A model generated the notes under the pieces. The model made no database searches. It saw nothing but the letters and a program-made list of their open reading frames with translations, and had not been told where the DNA came from. Made by a program: the position numbers and the translations under genes. A stretch of DNA of 64,000 nucleotides from Aedes albopictus (lineage: Eukaryota > Arthropoda > Insecta > Diptera > Culicidae). Below are positions 45,996 through 56,831 of the stretch, piece after piece. Each line of letters starts with the position of its first letter. Position 1 is the first letter of the stretch. The stretch lies in assembly GCF_035046485.1 (NCBI RefSeq), contig NC_085137.1, positions 318,724,739 to 318,788,738 on the forward strand. The letters run 5' to 3'.

Positions 45996-47473
45996 GGTTA
46001 ATCCGAGTAAAACATCTATTGTTCTTTTCACGGAAAGGCGAAACCGTAATGGCGTTCGACCTTTGCGTCTCTTTGATTCTGAAATCGATGTGACTGAACA
46101 GGTAAAGTACGTTGGAGTCATTCTTGATTCCAAGCTTTCCTGGACACCTCACATTGAGTTTAGAATCAAGAAAGCTTGTATGGCCTTCGGGCAATGCCGG
46201 CGTACTTTTGGTACAACTTGGGGTCTAAAACCCAAGTATATCAAATGGATTTACACAACTGTGGTTCGGCCAATATTGGCTTATGGGTGTCTTGTGTGGT
46301 GGCAAAAGGGTGAAGTGAGAACGGTCCAATCAAAATTAGGTCATCTCCAATGGATGTGCTTAATGGCGATGTCTGGAGCGTTCTCTTTAACTCCTACGGC
46401 AGCGCTAGAAGTTCTCTTTGACGTTTCCCCATTACACATTCATCTCAAACAAGAAGCCCTTTCTTGCACTTACCGGTTACGGGTACTCGGTCTACTAGAG
46501 GAAACTCCTGTGAACCGCACATCAACACACACCTCGTTGTTTCCACTTTTAGTGAATTGGGACAAAATTGTCCTTGCTCCAAGTGATCTTACAATTGCTT
46601 GTAATTTTCCATATAGGACATTTTCCACGAAATTCCCTTCCCGGGAAGAGTGGACATCTGGTTATCTGGAAAGAAGTATTTTAGACGGCATCGTATGTTA
46701 CACTGATGGCTCCCTTCTCGAAGGTCGAGCAGGTGCTGGTGTTTATTCTCGTGAGCTAAGGCTGTATCAGTCTTATGTGCGGAGTGCAATCAGCACTTCA
46801 GCAGCACGTAATGGGCAAAGTAATATACTTCTGTTCAGATAGCCAGGCTGCTATTAAAGCACTTGCTTCGGCCAACTCCAGGTCGAAGATAGTTATCGCT
46901 TGTCGAACTCAAATCGAGGAGCTGATTTCAGCAAACGCTGTTCACCTTCTATGGGTACCAGGTCATTCTTCCATCGCTGGAAATGAATTGGCTGATGAGT
47001 TAGCTCGCTCTGGAGCATCACATGACTTCATTGGCCCTGAGCCAGCTATTCCGATATCGAAGTGTTGGTTTAAGCTTCAGATTCACACCTGGGCTGTCAT
47101 TCAACACAGACAATATTGGAATAGTTTGGAGTCATGTCGTCAAACCAAATTGTATAGTGCTGAGCCATCTCTACGGGTGGCGAAGTATCTAACTAATCTG
47201 TCTAAGCAGAATTGCAGCATGTTGGTCAAAGCATTGACTGGCCACTGCCGACTCAACTATCACATGGCGAATATTCAGCAAGCTGATTCATTTGCCTGTG
47301 ATAGCTGTGAATCCGATTATGGAACTTCGTATCATTTGATATGTAACTGTCCAGTTTTCGCGCAACTGCGTTTCCGAATATTCGGTAAACACTTATTAAG
47401 TGAAAATGACTTCAGAAACCTGAATCTTCAGGATATTCTGTTGTTCTTAACCCGCTGTGGTAAAGAGCTATAG
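45996..47473 (+). pseudogene. LOA-type RT thumb plus RNase H
   Basis: In order: VNPSKTSIVLFTERR, VKYVGVILDSKLSW, GTTWGLKPKYIKWIYTTVVR, AYGCLVWWQ (end of RT); then RNase H: CYTDGSLLEGRAGAGVY (first Asp) to about 46775. There the frame shifts and a short segment holding the expected second catalytic residue (the Glu of a FQAEI-type motif) is missing. The next frame continues MCGVQSALQQ, YFCSDSQAAIKAL (Asp) and WVPGHSSIAGNELADELAR (His, Asp). A Cys-rich tail (CDSCESDYGTSYHLICNCP) precedes the stop. RNase H in LINEs of the I/LOA group is thought to remove template RNA (family knowledge). Dead by deletion and truncation. Confidence 0.9.
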
Positions 47474-47736
47474 GCTCTCTTTCGCTTTATGCGTTATTAC
47501 AGTGCCCTTTTCAGGGCGCTGTTTGAACCCATTGTGGTACGCTTGTGCGTTAGTACCCTCTTCCAGGGTATTTTTCCTATTTCCCTACCTGTCCCTATCC
47601 CCATCCAAATCCTTTTTCCTTCCTTTTCCCTCAGGTAGATGATGAAATAGGCTGTTATATTGGCGATGGCACAAATGTCCCAAATGGAGGATAACGTGCC
47701 TCTGGAGCCGGCCTTCTGATACCTGATACCTGATAC
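45996..47736 (+). mobile_element. LOA-type LINE, 5' truncated, with 3' UTR
   Basis: Begins abruptly inside the RT (VNPSKTSIVLF) and runs through RNase H, a zinc-binding-like tail, a stop at about 47473 and a roughly 260-bp 3' UTR. It ends in CTGATACCTGATACCTGATAC. The same 3' UTR ends the copies at 5714 and 25671. It abuts the Jockey/CR1-type LINE on minus at 47737, tail to tail. Confidence 0.9.
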
Positions 47737-48985
47737 TAACATTAAAATCAAATTCGTCATAAACAGCATTAAACAATTCACAAGACCTGTCCAGAGGATT
47801 ATTACGTCCATAATCAGTTCTATGTCCGGGAATCCACAAAAGGCTAGCAACGCGGAGTTTTCGGTTGGGTGCACGGAAACTGATTCTTTGGAGCAAGCAG
47901 CTACAGTCGATGCGGTTGGTCACCATGTCAAAAATAAACATTCTCCGCAGGAAAGTTTGTCGTTCCGTTAGAGTCTGCAGTCCAATTAGAGCGCACTTGT
48001 GTTCATACGGTGGTAGGTTTCGGGCATCAATCCAGGGCAGTCGGCGTAATGCAAATCGGACGAACCGTTTCTGAACATTTTCGATTCGTAGTTCGTGAAC
48101 ACCGCGATACGGGACCCAGATTTGAACTCCATATTCAAGGCCGCTGCGAACCAGCGAACAATACAATACTTTTAGGGCGTAGATGTCATCAAAATCAGCG
48201 GTATTACGGCGCAAGAATCCAAGCATTGAATTGGCCTTGGCATTGGTCTTGGAAATGTGCTTATTAAACTTCAGTTTGCTATCTAGAGTTATTCCAAGGT
48301 CCTTGATGGAGTAAACTCTCTGCAGCATCGCAGAGTCCATAGAGTACTCAAACCGTATCGGTTCATGCTTTCGGGTGTAGGTGATGACTTTGCATTTTGA
48401 TGGATTTGTCTGCATTCCATTCATTCGACACCACGATGTCAATCTGTCAATATCAGACTGAAGAGCACAGCAATCCAGCACTGATTTGACTATGCGATAA
48501 ATTTTTAGGTCATCAGCATACAACAGCTTGCAGGAACACAAATGGTCACACACGTCATTTATAAATAGAATGAAAATTAGAGGCCCTAAGAGGCTTCCTT
48601 GTGGTACACCCGAAGGAATATCAAAAACGTCGGATCTGGTATTGCGGATCTTGACAAAGGTCTTTCTGGAGGACAAATACGAATCAATCCAGGTGACTAT
48701 CCATGAAGGAAGCCCTAGTTTTCTCAGCTTTGCGACGGCAAGATCGTGTGGAACCTTGTCAAAAGCCTTGGAGAAGTCAACATAAATAGTATCAACTTGA
48801 TGCCGCTTCTCGATGGTGTTGGTAGCGGTGCTGGTGAATGCCATTAAGTTCGATATGGTCGAGCGTTTTTTCACGAATCCATGCTGAAATTTCGATATCG
48901 CAGGTTGAACTACTGGGTACACCAAGTCATGTAGTAGACCTTCCAAAACTTTGGCCAAGCAGTTCAGAATCGAGAGTAGAAATTT
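47737..48985 (-). pseudogene. Jockey/CR1-type LINE, reverse transcriptase and C-terminus
   Basis: A large open frame on minus (457 codons as called; its last about 50 codons are antisense to the LOA 3' UTR). Motifs: LLSILNCLAKVLEGLL (before the first ATG), FQHGFVKKRSTISNL, IYVDFSKAFDKVPHD, SGVPQGSLLGPLIF, LLYADDLKIY, LTSWCRMNGMQTNPSKC, IKDLGITLDSKLKFNKHI and LEYGVQIW, with a normal-looking C-terminal extension ending ELFNAVYDEFDFNVS. The YADD box and core RT are intact. It lacks the endonuclease and ORF1 (5' truncation near 48985). A different copy of the same broad group is at 14378-16135. Confidence 0.92.
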
Positions 48986-50046
48986 AAGCCATTAACTTCG
49001 GTAATTGGTAGTTAAGTATTTCTTAAATAATTCTGGCGCCGAAAAGGTGCTGTTATTTCTATGCAGATTCAACCTATTCAAATCGAATGCCAAAATTGTT
49101 TTAGGCACATGCGGGCAAAGCCACAGCTTTATCCAAAACAGCCCAAATTTGCGTACTATTTACCCGAATAAATATTACGAACTTTGACACTGCCCAATTA
49201 TTGTCAATTAGTGTAACATTTCTTGAACAAATGTTCAAGAAATATGTTGCACTGTGCTTGGGGGCATCTGGGGTAATATGCACTGTCGAGGCAAACGCAC
49301 CCCCTTGATTTTTCAGGAATTATTGGTTTTGGAGCTTTGAAACCTTGTCAGTCTAATAGAACGTCCTTATAAAAGAGCACCTGGAAAATTTTACATATCT
49401 ACGTTACGTAATTAGTGAGAAAAATGAATAAAATCAAAAAGCAGGTTTCTGATGTAATTTTCCCGATCGTTTGTCGGACGATTTGATGGTGAAAACAGAC
49501 CAAATACCTTAAGCTGTTGTATTTATTAAGTTAATTGAGGGTAATACCGCAGACAGACGTTCAAGTTTGACTCAGCAGCTTGTGTAAAAAACATGGCCGC
49601 CACAAATTTCCAAGTGGCAATCAGCGAACAGATGGCGTTAGCGACGTTCATACTCAATCGCTGCCTCACATGTGCGTTTCGACCAACAACTGTCACCACG
49701 GTCGTCCTCCAGCCGGATGGCAGGAAAAGACCGCACGTGTTGCACGCTAATAATAATTCCACATAATTTGTGCAGAGTGAATAACTTTTATATAATGTCT
49801 AAAATCTTTTGCCCAAATTAGCACAGGACTCTTTAAAACTATTTTATACATTATTACATTTTTTTACATAGATTTGCTTGAATAAAACTGCATTTGGATG
49901 AACTTCACTCGCATTGGAAAATCTTTGTGAATGTGACGCAAATGTCGGAATGATTTTGACAGTGTTTGTTTTGATTTTATTTTTCGGTGGGTGGTGAATT
50001 GGGTGGTAAGTAAGCGGCTGGAAGCACGTGGTTTCTCAAACTGTCA
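48986..50046. other. No recognised protein; part of a possible inverted-repeat element
   Basis: GGGGTAATATGCACTG near 49270 is mirrored by GTGCGTATTACCCCAG near 50922. 49526-49762 is slightly GC-richer. No family recognised. Confidence 0.35.
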
Positions 50047-50310
50047 ACTCTAGATTGAGTTTAAATAAGGGCGAAAGTAACATGAGAGAGTTCTCTTTAT
50101 CGACTCTCTCTTCTGCAAATTAGAGTGACAAGATGCAAATTCAATCGAACTTTTTTACACTGAGACGCTAGATTGCATCGCAACCTAGCGATTTATGACC
50201 AAAAAGTTCAACAATACTTGCATCTTGTCACTTTAATTTGAAGAAGAGAGAGTCGATGAAGAGAACTCTCTCATGTTACTTTCGCCCTTATTTAAACTCA
50301 ATCTAGAACT
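50047..50310. mobile_element. Fold-back element, about 260 bp
   Basis: TCTAGATTGAGTTTAAATAA at the left and its complement at the right. The arms (about 100 bp) include GGGCGAAAGTAACATGAGAG and CGACTCTCTCTTC with complements. Confidence 0.9.
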
Positions 50311-51057
50311 GCACTGTGGCAATCGGTTGCCTAGGTGTCGTTAGTGAAAAATTACATAGAAAATTTGAATAAATTTGTTCGAGCTAGAACGTCTGTCTGT
50401 GGTAATACTAAGCGTAAGAAGAAAAACTTAAACAGTAATGTACGTGAATTATATATTTTAAACAATTTTATTTTTTACTCTTGGTTGTGGCAATATGCAC
50501 TCCATGTGATGGGGCAAAACGCACCTATAGAAAACAAGCTGTAATAATATCTATGATTGCTTTGTAAGTAATCGAAAACGAAATTGAGCTATTATTCGTC
50601 TTAAAACCTCAGAAAACATGCATTTTTTCTAAAAAGGGAAAAGATTTATAAATTCGACAGTGCATTTTGCCCAATGTTGTGGTGCGTCTTGCCCCATTGT
50701 TGTAGTGCATTTTACCCCGAGCATGAGTGCATACTGCCCCGCATACATATACGAAGCCGTAATGGTGGTCTTCACAAAAAACGTTATTTTCCAAAGCTGA
50801 GCTATATTAAAGCTGAAATTTTGTTTGAGATCGCTTAGAATGCAAGTTTTTTGCAATAAATGCAATAAAACAATAAATTAATGCCCTTTTATATGCATTT
50901 GGACGCATCTTCCTTAACTGGTGCGTATTACCCCAGAATAAGTGTGTGCTGCAGTTTCCAACTGTTTTTTTTTTATTTGTCACGGACTTGTATAAACTGG
51001 AACAATGCAAATGTGCACATTTTTTCTGATTGGAAATTACGGCCACGAAGAAACAAA
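50311..51057. other. Region with repeated GTGCATTTTGCCCC-like boxes
   Basis: TGTGATGGGGCAAAACGCAC, CAGTGCATTTTGCCCAATG, TGGTGCGTCTTGCCCCATTG, TAGTGCATTTTACCCCGAGC and GGTGCGTATTACCCCAG recur on + and -. No protein. Confidence 0.5.
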
Positions 51058-51134
51058 CACCGAGAAAAAATTCTACTCAGTGGTGATTTCAGAGTAAGAC
51101 CAACTCAGTCACTGAGTAGACAATTTTCTCTGTG
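51058..51134. mobile_element. 77-bp micro-MITE
   Basis: CACCGAGAAAAAATTCTACT against the complement CACAGAGAAAATTGTCTACT. ACTCAGTG/CACTGAGT pair inside. Confidence 0.78.
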
Positions 51135-51306
51135 AATTTAAAACGCCAAAATGTATGCACAAGAAATCAACCGTATACATGTTATAAGATAAAGAGAAAT
51201 ATATCCAATCAAGCGACAGTATCGCAAACGTAACATGAGCATGTATGGGGAGTACGCAGGGTGTGATTTTACTATATATAATATACTTATGTTTCAGTTC
51301 AGTTCA

Positions 51307-51468
51307 GTGAAGTGAAGTGATTTTTTTTTGAAAGATGTGCACCACGTGGATGGTGGTAAAAATCACATTAACCATTTTACATGGTTATTTTGAGAAAAAT
51401 CTTTTTTGACTTAAAAATAAAGCCCCTTAGTCGTCGACTAACCGTGACTAAGGAGGACGACAGGGCTG
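51307..51468 (+). repeat. 162-bp direct repeat, left copy
   Basis: GAAGTGATTTTTTTTTGAAA, GATGTGCACCACGTGGATGG, CCCCTTAGTCGTCGACTAAC and GAGGACGACAGGGCTG. Practically identical to 52051-52215. Contains two small hairpins (AACCAT/ATGGTT and CCTTAGTC/GACTAAGG). Confidence 0.93.
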
Positions 51469-51489
51469 GTCAAATTTTTTTGTCAATTT

Positions 51490-52049
51490 GAATTGCCCAA
51501 AATGCTCTCAAATGACGTTTTATTATTTTTTGCTACCTGAGGGGGTGGTCGTGGGTACCGACTATTGCCAAATCCCATTTACACTCAATCTGGTACGGTC
51601 AGGGCGTTAACACTGAACACCCAAAATGGTCAAAAATAACGTTTTATTAGATTTTGCCTCCTGAGGGGGTGGTCGTGGGTACCGACTATTGCCAAATCTC
51701 ATTTACACTCAATCTGGTACGGTCAGGGCGTTAACACTGAACACCCAAAATGGTCAAAAATAACGTTTTATTAAATTTTGCCTCCTGAGGGGGTGGTCGT
51801 GGGTACCGACTATTGCCAAATCCCATTTACACTCAATCTGGTACGGTCAGGGCGTTAACACTGAACACCCAAAATGGTCAAAAATAACGTTTTATTAAAT
51901 TTTGCTTCCTGAGGGGGTGGTCGTGGGTACCGACTATTGCCAAATCCCATTTACACTCAATCTGGTACGGTCAGGGCGTTAACACTGAACACCCAAAATG
52001 GTCAAAAATAACGTTTTATTAAATTTTGCTTCCTGAGAAGGTGGTCGTG
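51490..52049 (+). repeat. 124-bp tandem array, about 4.5 copies
   Basis: GGGGGTGGTCGTGGGTACCG starts at 51541, 51665, 51789 and 51913; the fifth, changed to GAGAAGGTGGTCG, falls at 52037. The period is exactly 124 bp. The first partial unit (51490-51540) is the most diverged, and the last is cut at GTGGTCGTG where the right direct repeat begins. Confidence 0.95.
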
Positions 52050-52050
52050 A

Positions 52051-52215
52051 AGTGAAGTGAAGTGATTTTTTTTTTTGAAAGATGTGCACCACGTGGATGG
52101 TGGTAAAAATCACATTAACCATTTTACATGGTTATTTTGAGAAAAATCTTTTTTGACTTAAAAATAAAGCCCCTTAGTCGTCGACTAACCGTGACTAAGG
52201 AGGACGACAGGGCTG
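52051..52215 (+). repeat. 162-bp direct repeat, right copy
   Basis: Second copy of 51307-51468, differing mainly in the T-run length. Its end continues into the 71-codon frame at 52128-52343. Confidence 0.93.
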
Positions 52216-52343
52216 ACTCCAGCAAACACGTTAAGCAGAAGTGGTCAAAAGCGTACAAAACTAAAGGAGAAAAGCTTATCCGAAACTTGATGGCAAGAGT
52301 CAAGTCAAAGATCCGAAAGTTTGGGTGTGAGGGTGCAATTTAA
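52128..52343 (+). other. Small basic open frame, unrecognised
   Basis: 71 codons, strongly basic in the second half (KQKWSKAYKTKGEKL, ARVKSKIRKFG). The first half lies in the 162-bp repeat. Downstream, an AATAAA occurs near 52385. It could be the remains of an exon or a chance frame; no family is recognised. Confidence 0.25.
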
Positions 52344-52480
52344 AAGTATTATTGCAAAAGTGTAAAGAACAATACCTGAGGAAAATAAATGTTGAGAAAA
52401 AGATTTGTTTCTATTGTTAATAAACCCATTATGTTTGTGTAATCATACAAAATTTATTTCCGGACACGCTTTGTAGCACA

Positions 52481-52501
52481 GAATTCTGACGATACAAGGT
52501 C
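52481..52501. repeat. 21-bp TSD of the 52502-53089 insertion
   Basis: The 21-bp sequence starting GAATTCTGACGATACAAGGT recurs exactly at 53090-53110. Confidence 0.95.
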
Positions 52502-53089
52502 GCACGGGCTTGGTGGTCTAGTGGCTATCGCTTCTGATTCATATACAGAAGGTCCTGGATTCAATCCCTGGCTCGTCCCTTTCCTCCTACTTTGTATCTT
52601 TCTAACTACTTCCTCTCGCTCTCTCCTCCAACACTCTCAGCATAGTGTATACAACGCCTGCAACTTATGCAACCAAAACGAACTGTGCCGCTTGACCTTC
52701 ATAGTAATCACCACACAATCTATCACCTTATGAACACTATAATTGTCCCCTATCCTTGGATCGCATCACCGGTCCAACGTCACTCCCAGATCTCCCATCC
52801 TTTCCACCCAGTCCATGCTGGTTGTGGGGACGCAAAGCTGCTCTCGATAGCAACAACCAGCACACTCTAACATTCTTTTCCCTTCCCAGCTGACTATAAG
52901 GACTTGGCCGGCGCCGTAATAGATCAAAAATGTATGAGCTGGTTAAATTGCACTTTGAGAATAAGTGGAGTGTCCCAGCCCTGATTCATTTGGATCTCAG
53001 TGCAATTGGTACCAGCAGAGATCAATTACGGAGGAGCAACCATTGACATGTATAGTCAGATTTAACCGTTTTTTGATCGTTGATCGATC
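52502..53089 (+). mobile_element. 588-bp tRNA-headed retroelement with 21-bp TSD
   Basis: The head has TGGTGGTCTAGTGGCTATCG (A-box region) and GGATTCAATCCC (B-box region), then a pyrimidine-rich body. The 3' end is TTTTTTGATCGTTGATCGATC, a short TGATCG-type repeat tail next to the TSD. The size is large for a SINE. No protein frame of note. A tRNA-derived SINE with a LINE-like tail is the simplest reading. Confidence 0.8.
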
Positions 53090-53110
53090 GAATTCTGACG
53101 ATACAAGGTC

Positions 53111-54817
53111 ACAATCCATTGCCTATGCATTGCACTAAATTTACGGAAAACTTGCTCCCGCTGCTTATGTGACATTTTCTTCATACGACCTATCCAGCTG
53201 CTATTGGTTGATTTACTCTTGGTATTTTGTAGTCGTGCTTGCATGTTTATGTTGAACGTTCTGCAGGATTGCGTTGGCCATTTCAGCGCCGGAAAGAAAA
53301 ACTGAGATAGAATCACGATCGATCGAATTTTCCAATCAAGCAAAACAAGTAAACAACAGGTTTCTGAAAGTAACATTTAAAGATGTCAAAATTCCAGCAA
53401 TTCTCTATATGGTTGCACTATTAAACTATTCATCCGCTACACTTTCATACTGTGTAGTTCAATTTAATGTGATTCACATTATGTGAACACTATTTTATTT
53501 TACGTGTGCGTTTTATGGGCACTATACAAAACCTATCATATCCGTGCTGCACCAACCAGCATATTGAGATAAATCGATTAACTCATGAAACCAGTTGCGA
53601 AATCCATGCCAACTTTTTGACCAATTATGTTACCCAAATTTCCGGCATTCAATCGCGATAAGACAAAATCGAAGGGGGCAAAAGTCATCGCCTCCGCCAC
53701 CGTAGCATCGTCCCCGTCAGGCGATCATCCACTGTATGCACCCGGTTCAGATGTTCGGCGCTGCACCGCATCCAACGACGACGTTAATGGTTATTATCGT
53801 TCGACAGTAATGACCCTGCCGTCGTCGCACGGCTGCTGGCGGGTTGGTCGCAGGAATCGATCTTTGGCCCACGTCTCTCAGCAGTGAGCTGGAGCGAAGT
53901 CATTTTTTCCTCGGAGGAAGCTCTCCGAAGAAGGCGGGGGATGCCATTAACTCGCAATGTCTTCGGATTTCCGTTTGCAACAGTTCACCAAATGACATGT
54001 ATGAATTTGGTTTGAGGGATGTAGGCTGGGGGCAAACCAGGTCCGGTCTGAAGAAGAAGGCGAATCGGCTCAAATGTACAGCAAATATTTATTACTAAGA
54101 ATAAATCATTTGGTGGACTGCGGTTTAGGAAACTAAACAGCATCACTGCCAGGGTTTAGTCATATATTATGAGATCGATGTTGGTGTTTACCGGACATGT
54201 TCTTCTAAACGAGCAATTTGTTACAGAACCATATTGGTTGAAAAAGCCGCACCAAACGTGAATCCTCTGCTAAACAGCCATTTCCCAAAACTATTCCGAC
54301 ATCTGCATGAACTTGTGCAGATGCAGTGGTATATAATGGCCACCGTGGGCAAGCGATTGCAACCTAGGATATTGCGATCATTACTTTCTTTCCCTACTCC
54401 ACATTGACCTGCAGCCTGACGTAGCAGACGCCATTCTCGCATCATCTAAAAATAGAAGATCTCCAACACTCACACACTAAAGTTGCTTGTTAGCCCAAAG
54501 CAGCAATCTCATTGTAGTCATTGATTCCTTGTGTTAGTGTGGCTAGAATAGCAACAACGGATGGTCAATCCTGCTCAAGCTCTTTCAAAGTAACTGCATT
54601 GATATCAACACGAAGCTCACGAGAAATTGCAATAATTGTATCTTTTTCTTGCGATTTTTCATTGTTCTTAGAACTTTATACATGTTGGTCGAGACTTATT
54701 TAATACCACGCCTGGAGCTGTGGTACAATTGCTTTTTTTCGATAGTATTTACCAGCAATTGTTCGAAAAACTATGGAATTACAGTGAAATGATTTCGCCC
54801 CCTAGAAAATTTCCGTT
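53111..54817. other. Unassigned region
   Basis: 53627-53887 is GC-richer and open in + for 86 codons without a known motif. The rest is AT-rich, with no inverted ends or TE protein seen. Confidence 0.4.
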
Positions 54818-54935
54818 TTAGTTTTTTTTTCCTCCCCTGTTGGGGAAATTAAGCCACTGCGTCCAATAGGCTGAACTTTTGTGGCATGTCCCGTCTTGAT
54901 ATTCGCATCTAGCCAGATAATTACCATGTGTCAAG

Positions 54936-56831
54936 TAATCAGCTACTGCCACGACGCGTAGTCTCCCAGTCAGGTGCAATGGAATTGATAAACTCCAAGA
55001 CCTTCCCAGGTTTTGCAGACCAGATCTCACTGGGTTGCAAGCAACCACTATTTAGAAATCTTTGCCTGCGCGTGTATAAAGCACCACAACTGCAAAGCAG
55101 ATGTTCCGAGGTTTCACGTTCCGTATTACAGAAATGACAGATATCACTCTGAATATGGCCAATATTTTTCAAGTGATACCTGCTCGGGCAGTGTCCAGCT
55201 ACTAGGCCAGTGTATGTACATAGAGCTCTCTTGTTGAGCTCTAAGAGCTTTTTGGTTTTATAAGCATTTGGTGTTATAAATCGTTTTGACTGATTGCAAT
55301 TTTTGACATCCATATAATTGGATATCACCCCCTGCTCAGCCCAGCGTTTCAGATCCATTTTAATTGTACAGTTTGATATACCACAGAATGGTTCTGGGCC
55401 AGCAAACTGTAAATTGGAACCACTTTTAGCAAGCTCGTCTGCCATTTCATTCCCTTCAATGCCACAGTGACCTGGAATCCAGTATAAGTTTACTGAATTT
55501 CCTTGGCACAGCCTGCGCAGTGAAAGAATGCATTCCCAGACAAGCTTTGAAGTACATTTGTAAGCGCACAATGCTTTTGGTGCAGCTTGACTATCTGAGA
55601 AAATACAAATATTTGCATATCTGTATTTTCTCTCAAGGCAGATATTTGCGCATTTCAAAATAGCAAGAATCTCTGCTTGAAACACCGTAGGATAGTGTCC
55701 CATCGCCACTGAAATTTGTATTCCAGGGCCGTAGACTCATTCATTTATTTAGTTAACATCAAATAAATGCCGTAGACTCCTGCTCCCGTTTTTATTCCAA
55801 CTTTTGAGCCATCTGTATAGAATTTGATTGACCCTTGACGAACAGTGGGACCTCCGACTTCCCAAATCTGCACGAGTTGTTTCGTGCAACTTGTAAGGAA
55901 CATCATGGTTCTCCACAGGTTTCACCCAGTCTTAAATTATTTTCATTACTGGCCTATTTTGGAAGTATTGTGAAATGCTCAGGTGACCTACAAGATCACC
56001 TGACATAAACTTTTCAACTCGTTCAAGTCTCAGCAATTCCTTTTCTGCTTCTAATTGCACGTACTCGTGCAAAGGTAGCAGATTGAGAATCGCATCTAAA
56101 GCTTTTGATGGTGTGCTTCGCACCGCTCCTGTAACAGCAATGGACGCAAGACGTTGAATTTTCGCAAACTTTGATTACGTGGTAACCTCTTTTGTTTTTG
56201 GCCACCAGACAAACGAAGCATACGTCACTTTTGGGCGGATTATGGAAGTATAAATCCACATTATCATTTTTGGTTTCAAGCCCCACTTCCTGCCAATAGT
56301 TTTGGAGCATAACCAGAACGCACTTGTTGCCTTACCGATCACGGACTCAATTTGAGCATTCCAGTTCAGTTTAGCATCCAGTATCAAACCTAAGTATTTG
56401 ACTCGATCACTAGGATGAATTTGTATCCCTCCAAGCCGAAAAGCTTTTAGGTTGATCTTCCTTCTCCTAGTGAAAGGGACAATTACGACTTTTGACGGGT
56501 TGATGCTAAGGCCCTCCTTAATACACCATGAATGTGTATAGTTTAGAGCCGTTTGCATTCCTTCCGGAACAGTTTCGTCATACTTTCCTCTCACTATTAT
56601 GACTATATCGTCTGCAAAGCCCACAACTTCGAAACCTTTTTCCTTCAAGCTTCTTAGAAGATCGTCTACAACCAAGGACCACATTAGTGGTGAGAGGACT
56701 CCTCCTTGAGGGCAACCTTTCGTTGCCCTTACTGTTATAGAAGAACTTCCCAGCTCAGAGGTGATTTCTCTTTTTGCAAGCACAGTATAAATCCAATGTA
56801 TGATACATTGGTCGAAGTTTTTGTGCTCCAT
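54936..56831 (-). pseudogene. LOA-type RT second half and RNase H
   Basis: From 56831: MEHKNFDQCIIHWIYTVL, KGCPQGGVLSPLMWSLVVDD, GFADDIVIIVRG (catalytic pair present), CIKEGLSINPSKVVIVPFTR, VKYLGLILDAKLNWN, IIRPKVTYASFVWWP, then a nonsense codon near 56178. RNase H starts near 55815 (YTDGSKVGIKTGAGVYG). It is broken by the 30-bp stub, then continues YPTVFQAEILAILK, FSDSQAAPKAL, YWIPGHCGIEGNEMADELAK and a Cys-rich tail (CHFCNTERETSEHLLCSCG) to the stop at 54939. All four RNase H catalytic residues (D, E, D, D) appear present. Confidence 0.92.
55739..55768 (-). mobile_element. 30-bp RTE stub with 11-bp TSD
   Basis: The insert carries TCATTTATTTAGTTAACATC, identical to the 3' tail region of the RTE copy at 26220-26245. 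GCCGTAGACTC flanks it on both sides (55728-55738 and 55769-55779). Removal restores the RNase H reading path. Only about 24 bp of the RTE 3' end were copied. Confidence 0.85.

Noticed and set aside
51490..52049. 124-bp array as CRISPR or rDNA spacer
   Set aside because: Full-length tandem units without spacers; no rRNA sequence nearby.
52502..53089. Fragment of a protein-coding gene flanked by duplicated exon ends
   Set aside because: An exact 21-bp duplication plus a tRNA-like head is better explained by retrotransposition.
53627..53887. 86-codon GC-richer frame as a conserved gene
   Set aside because: No recognisable motif, and adjoining DNA is not coding-like. Left as unassigned rather than called.
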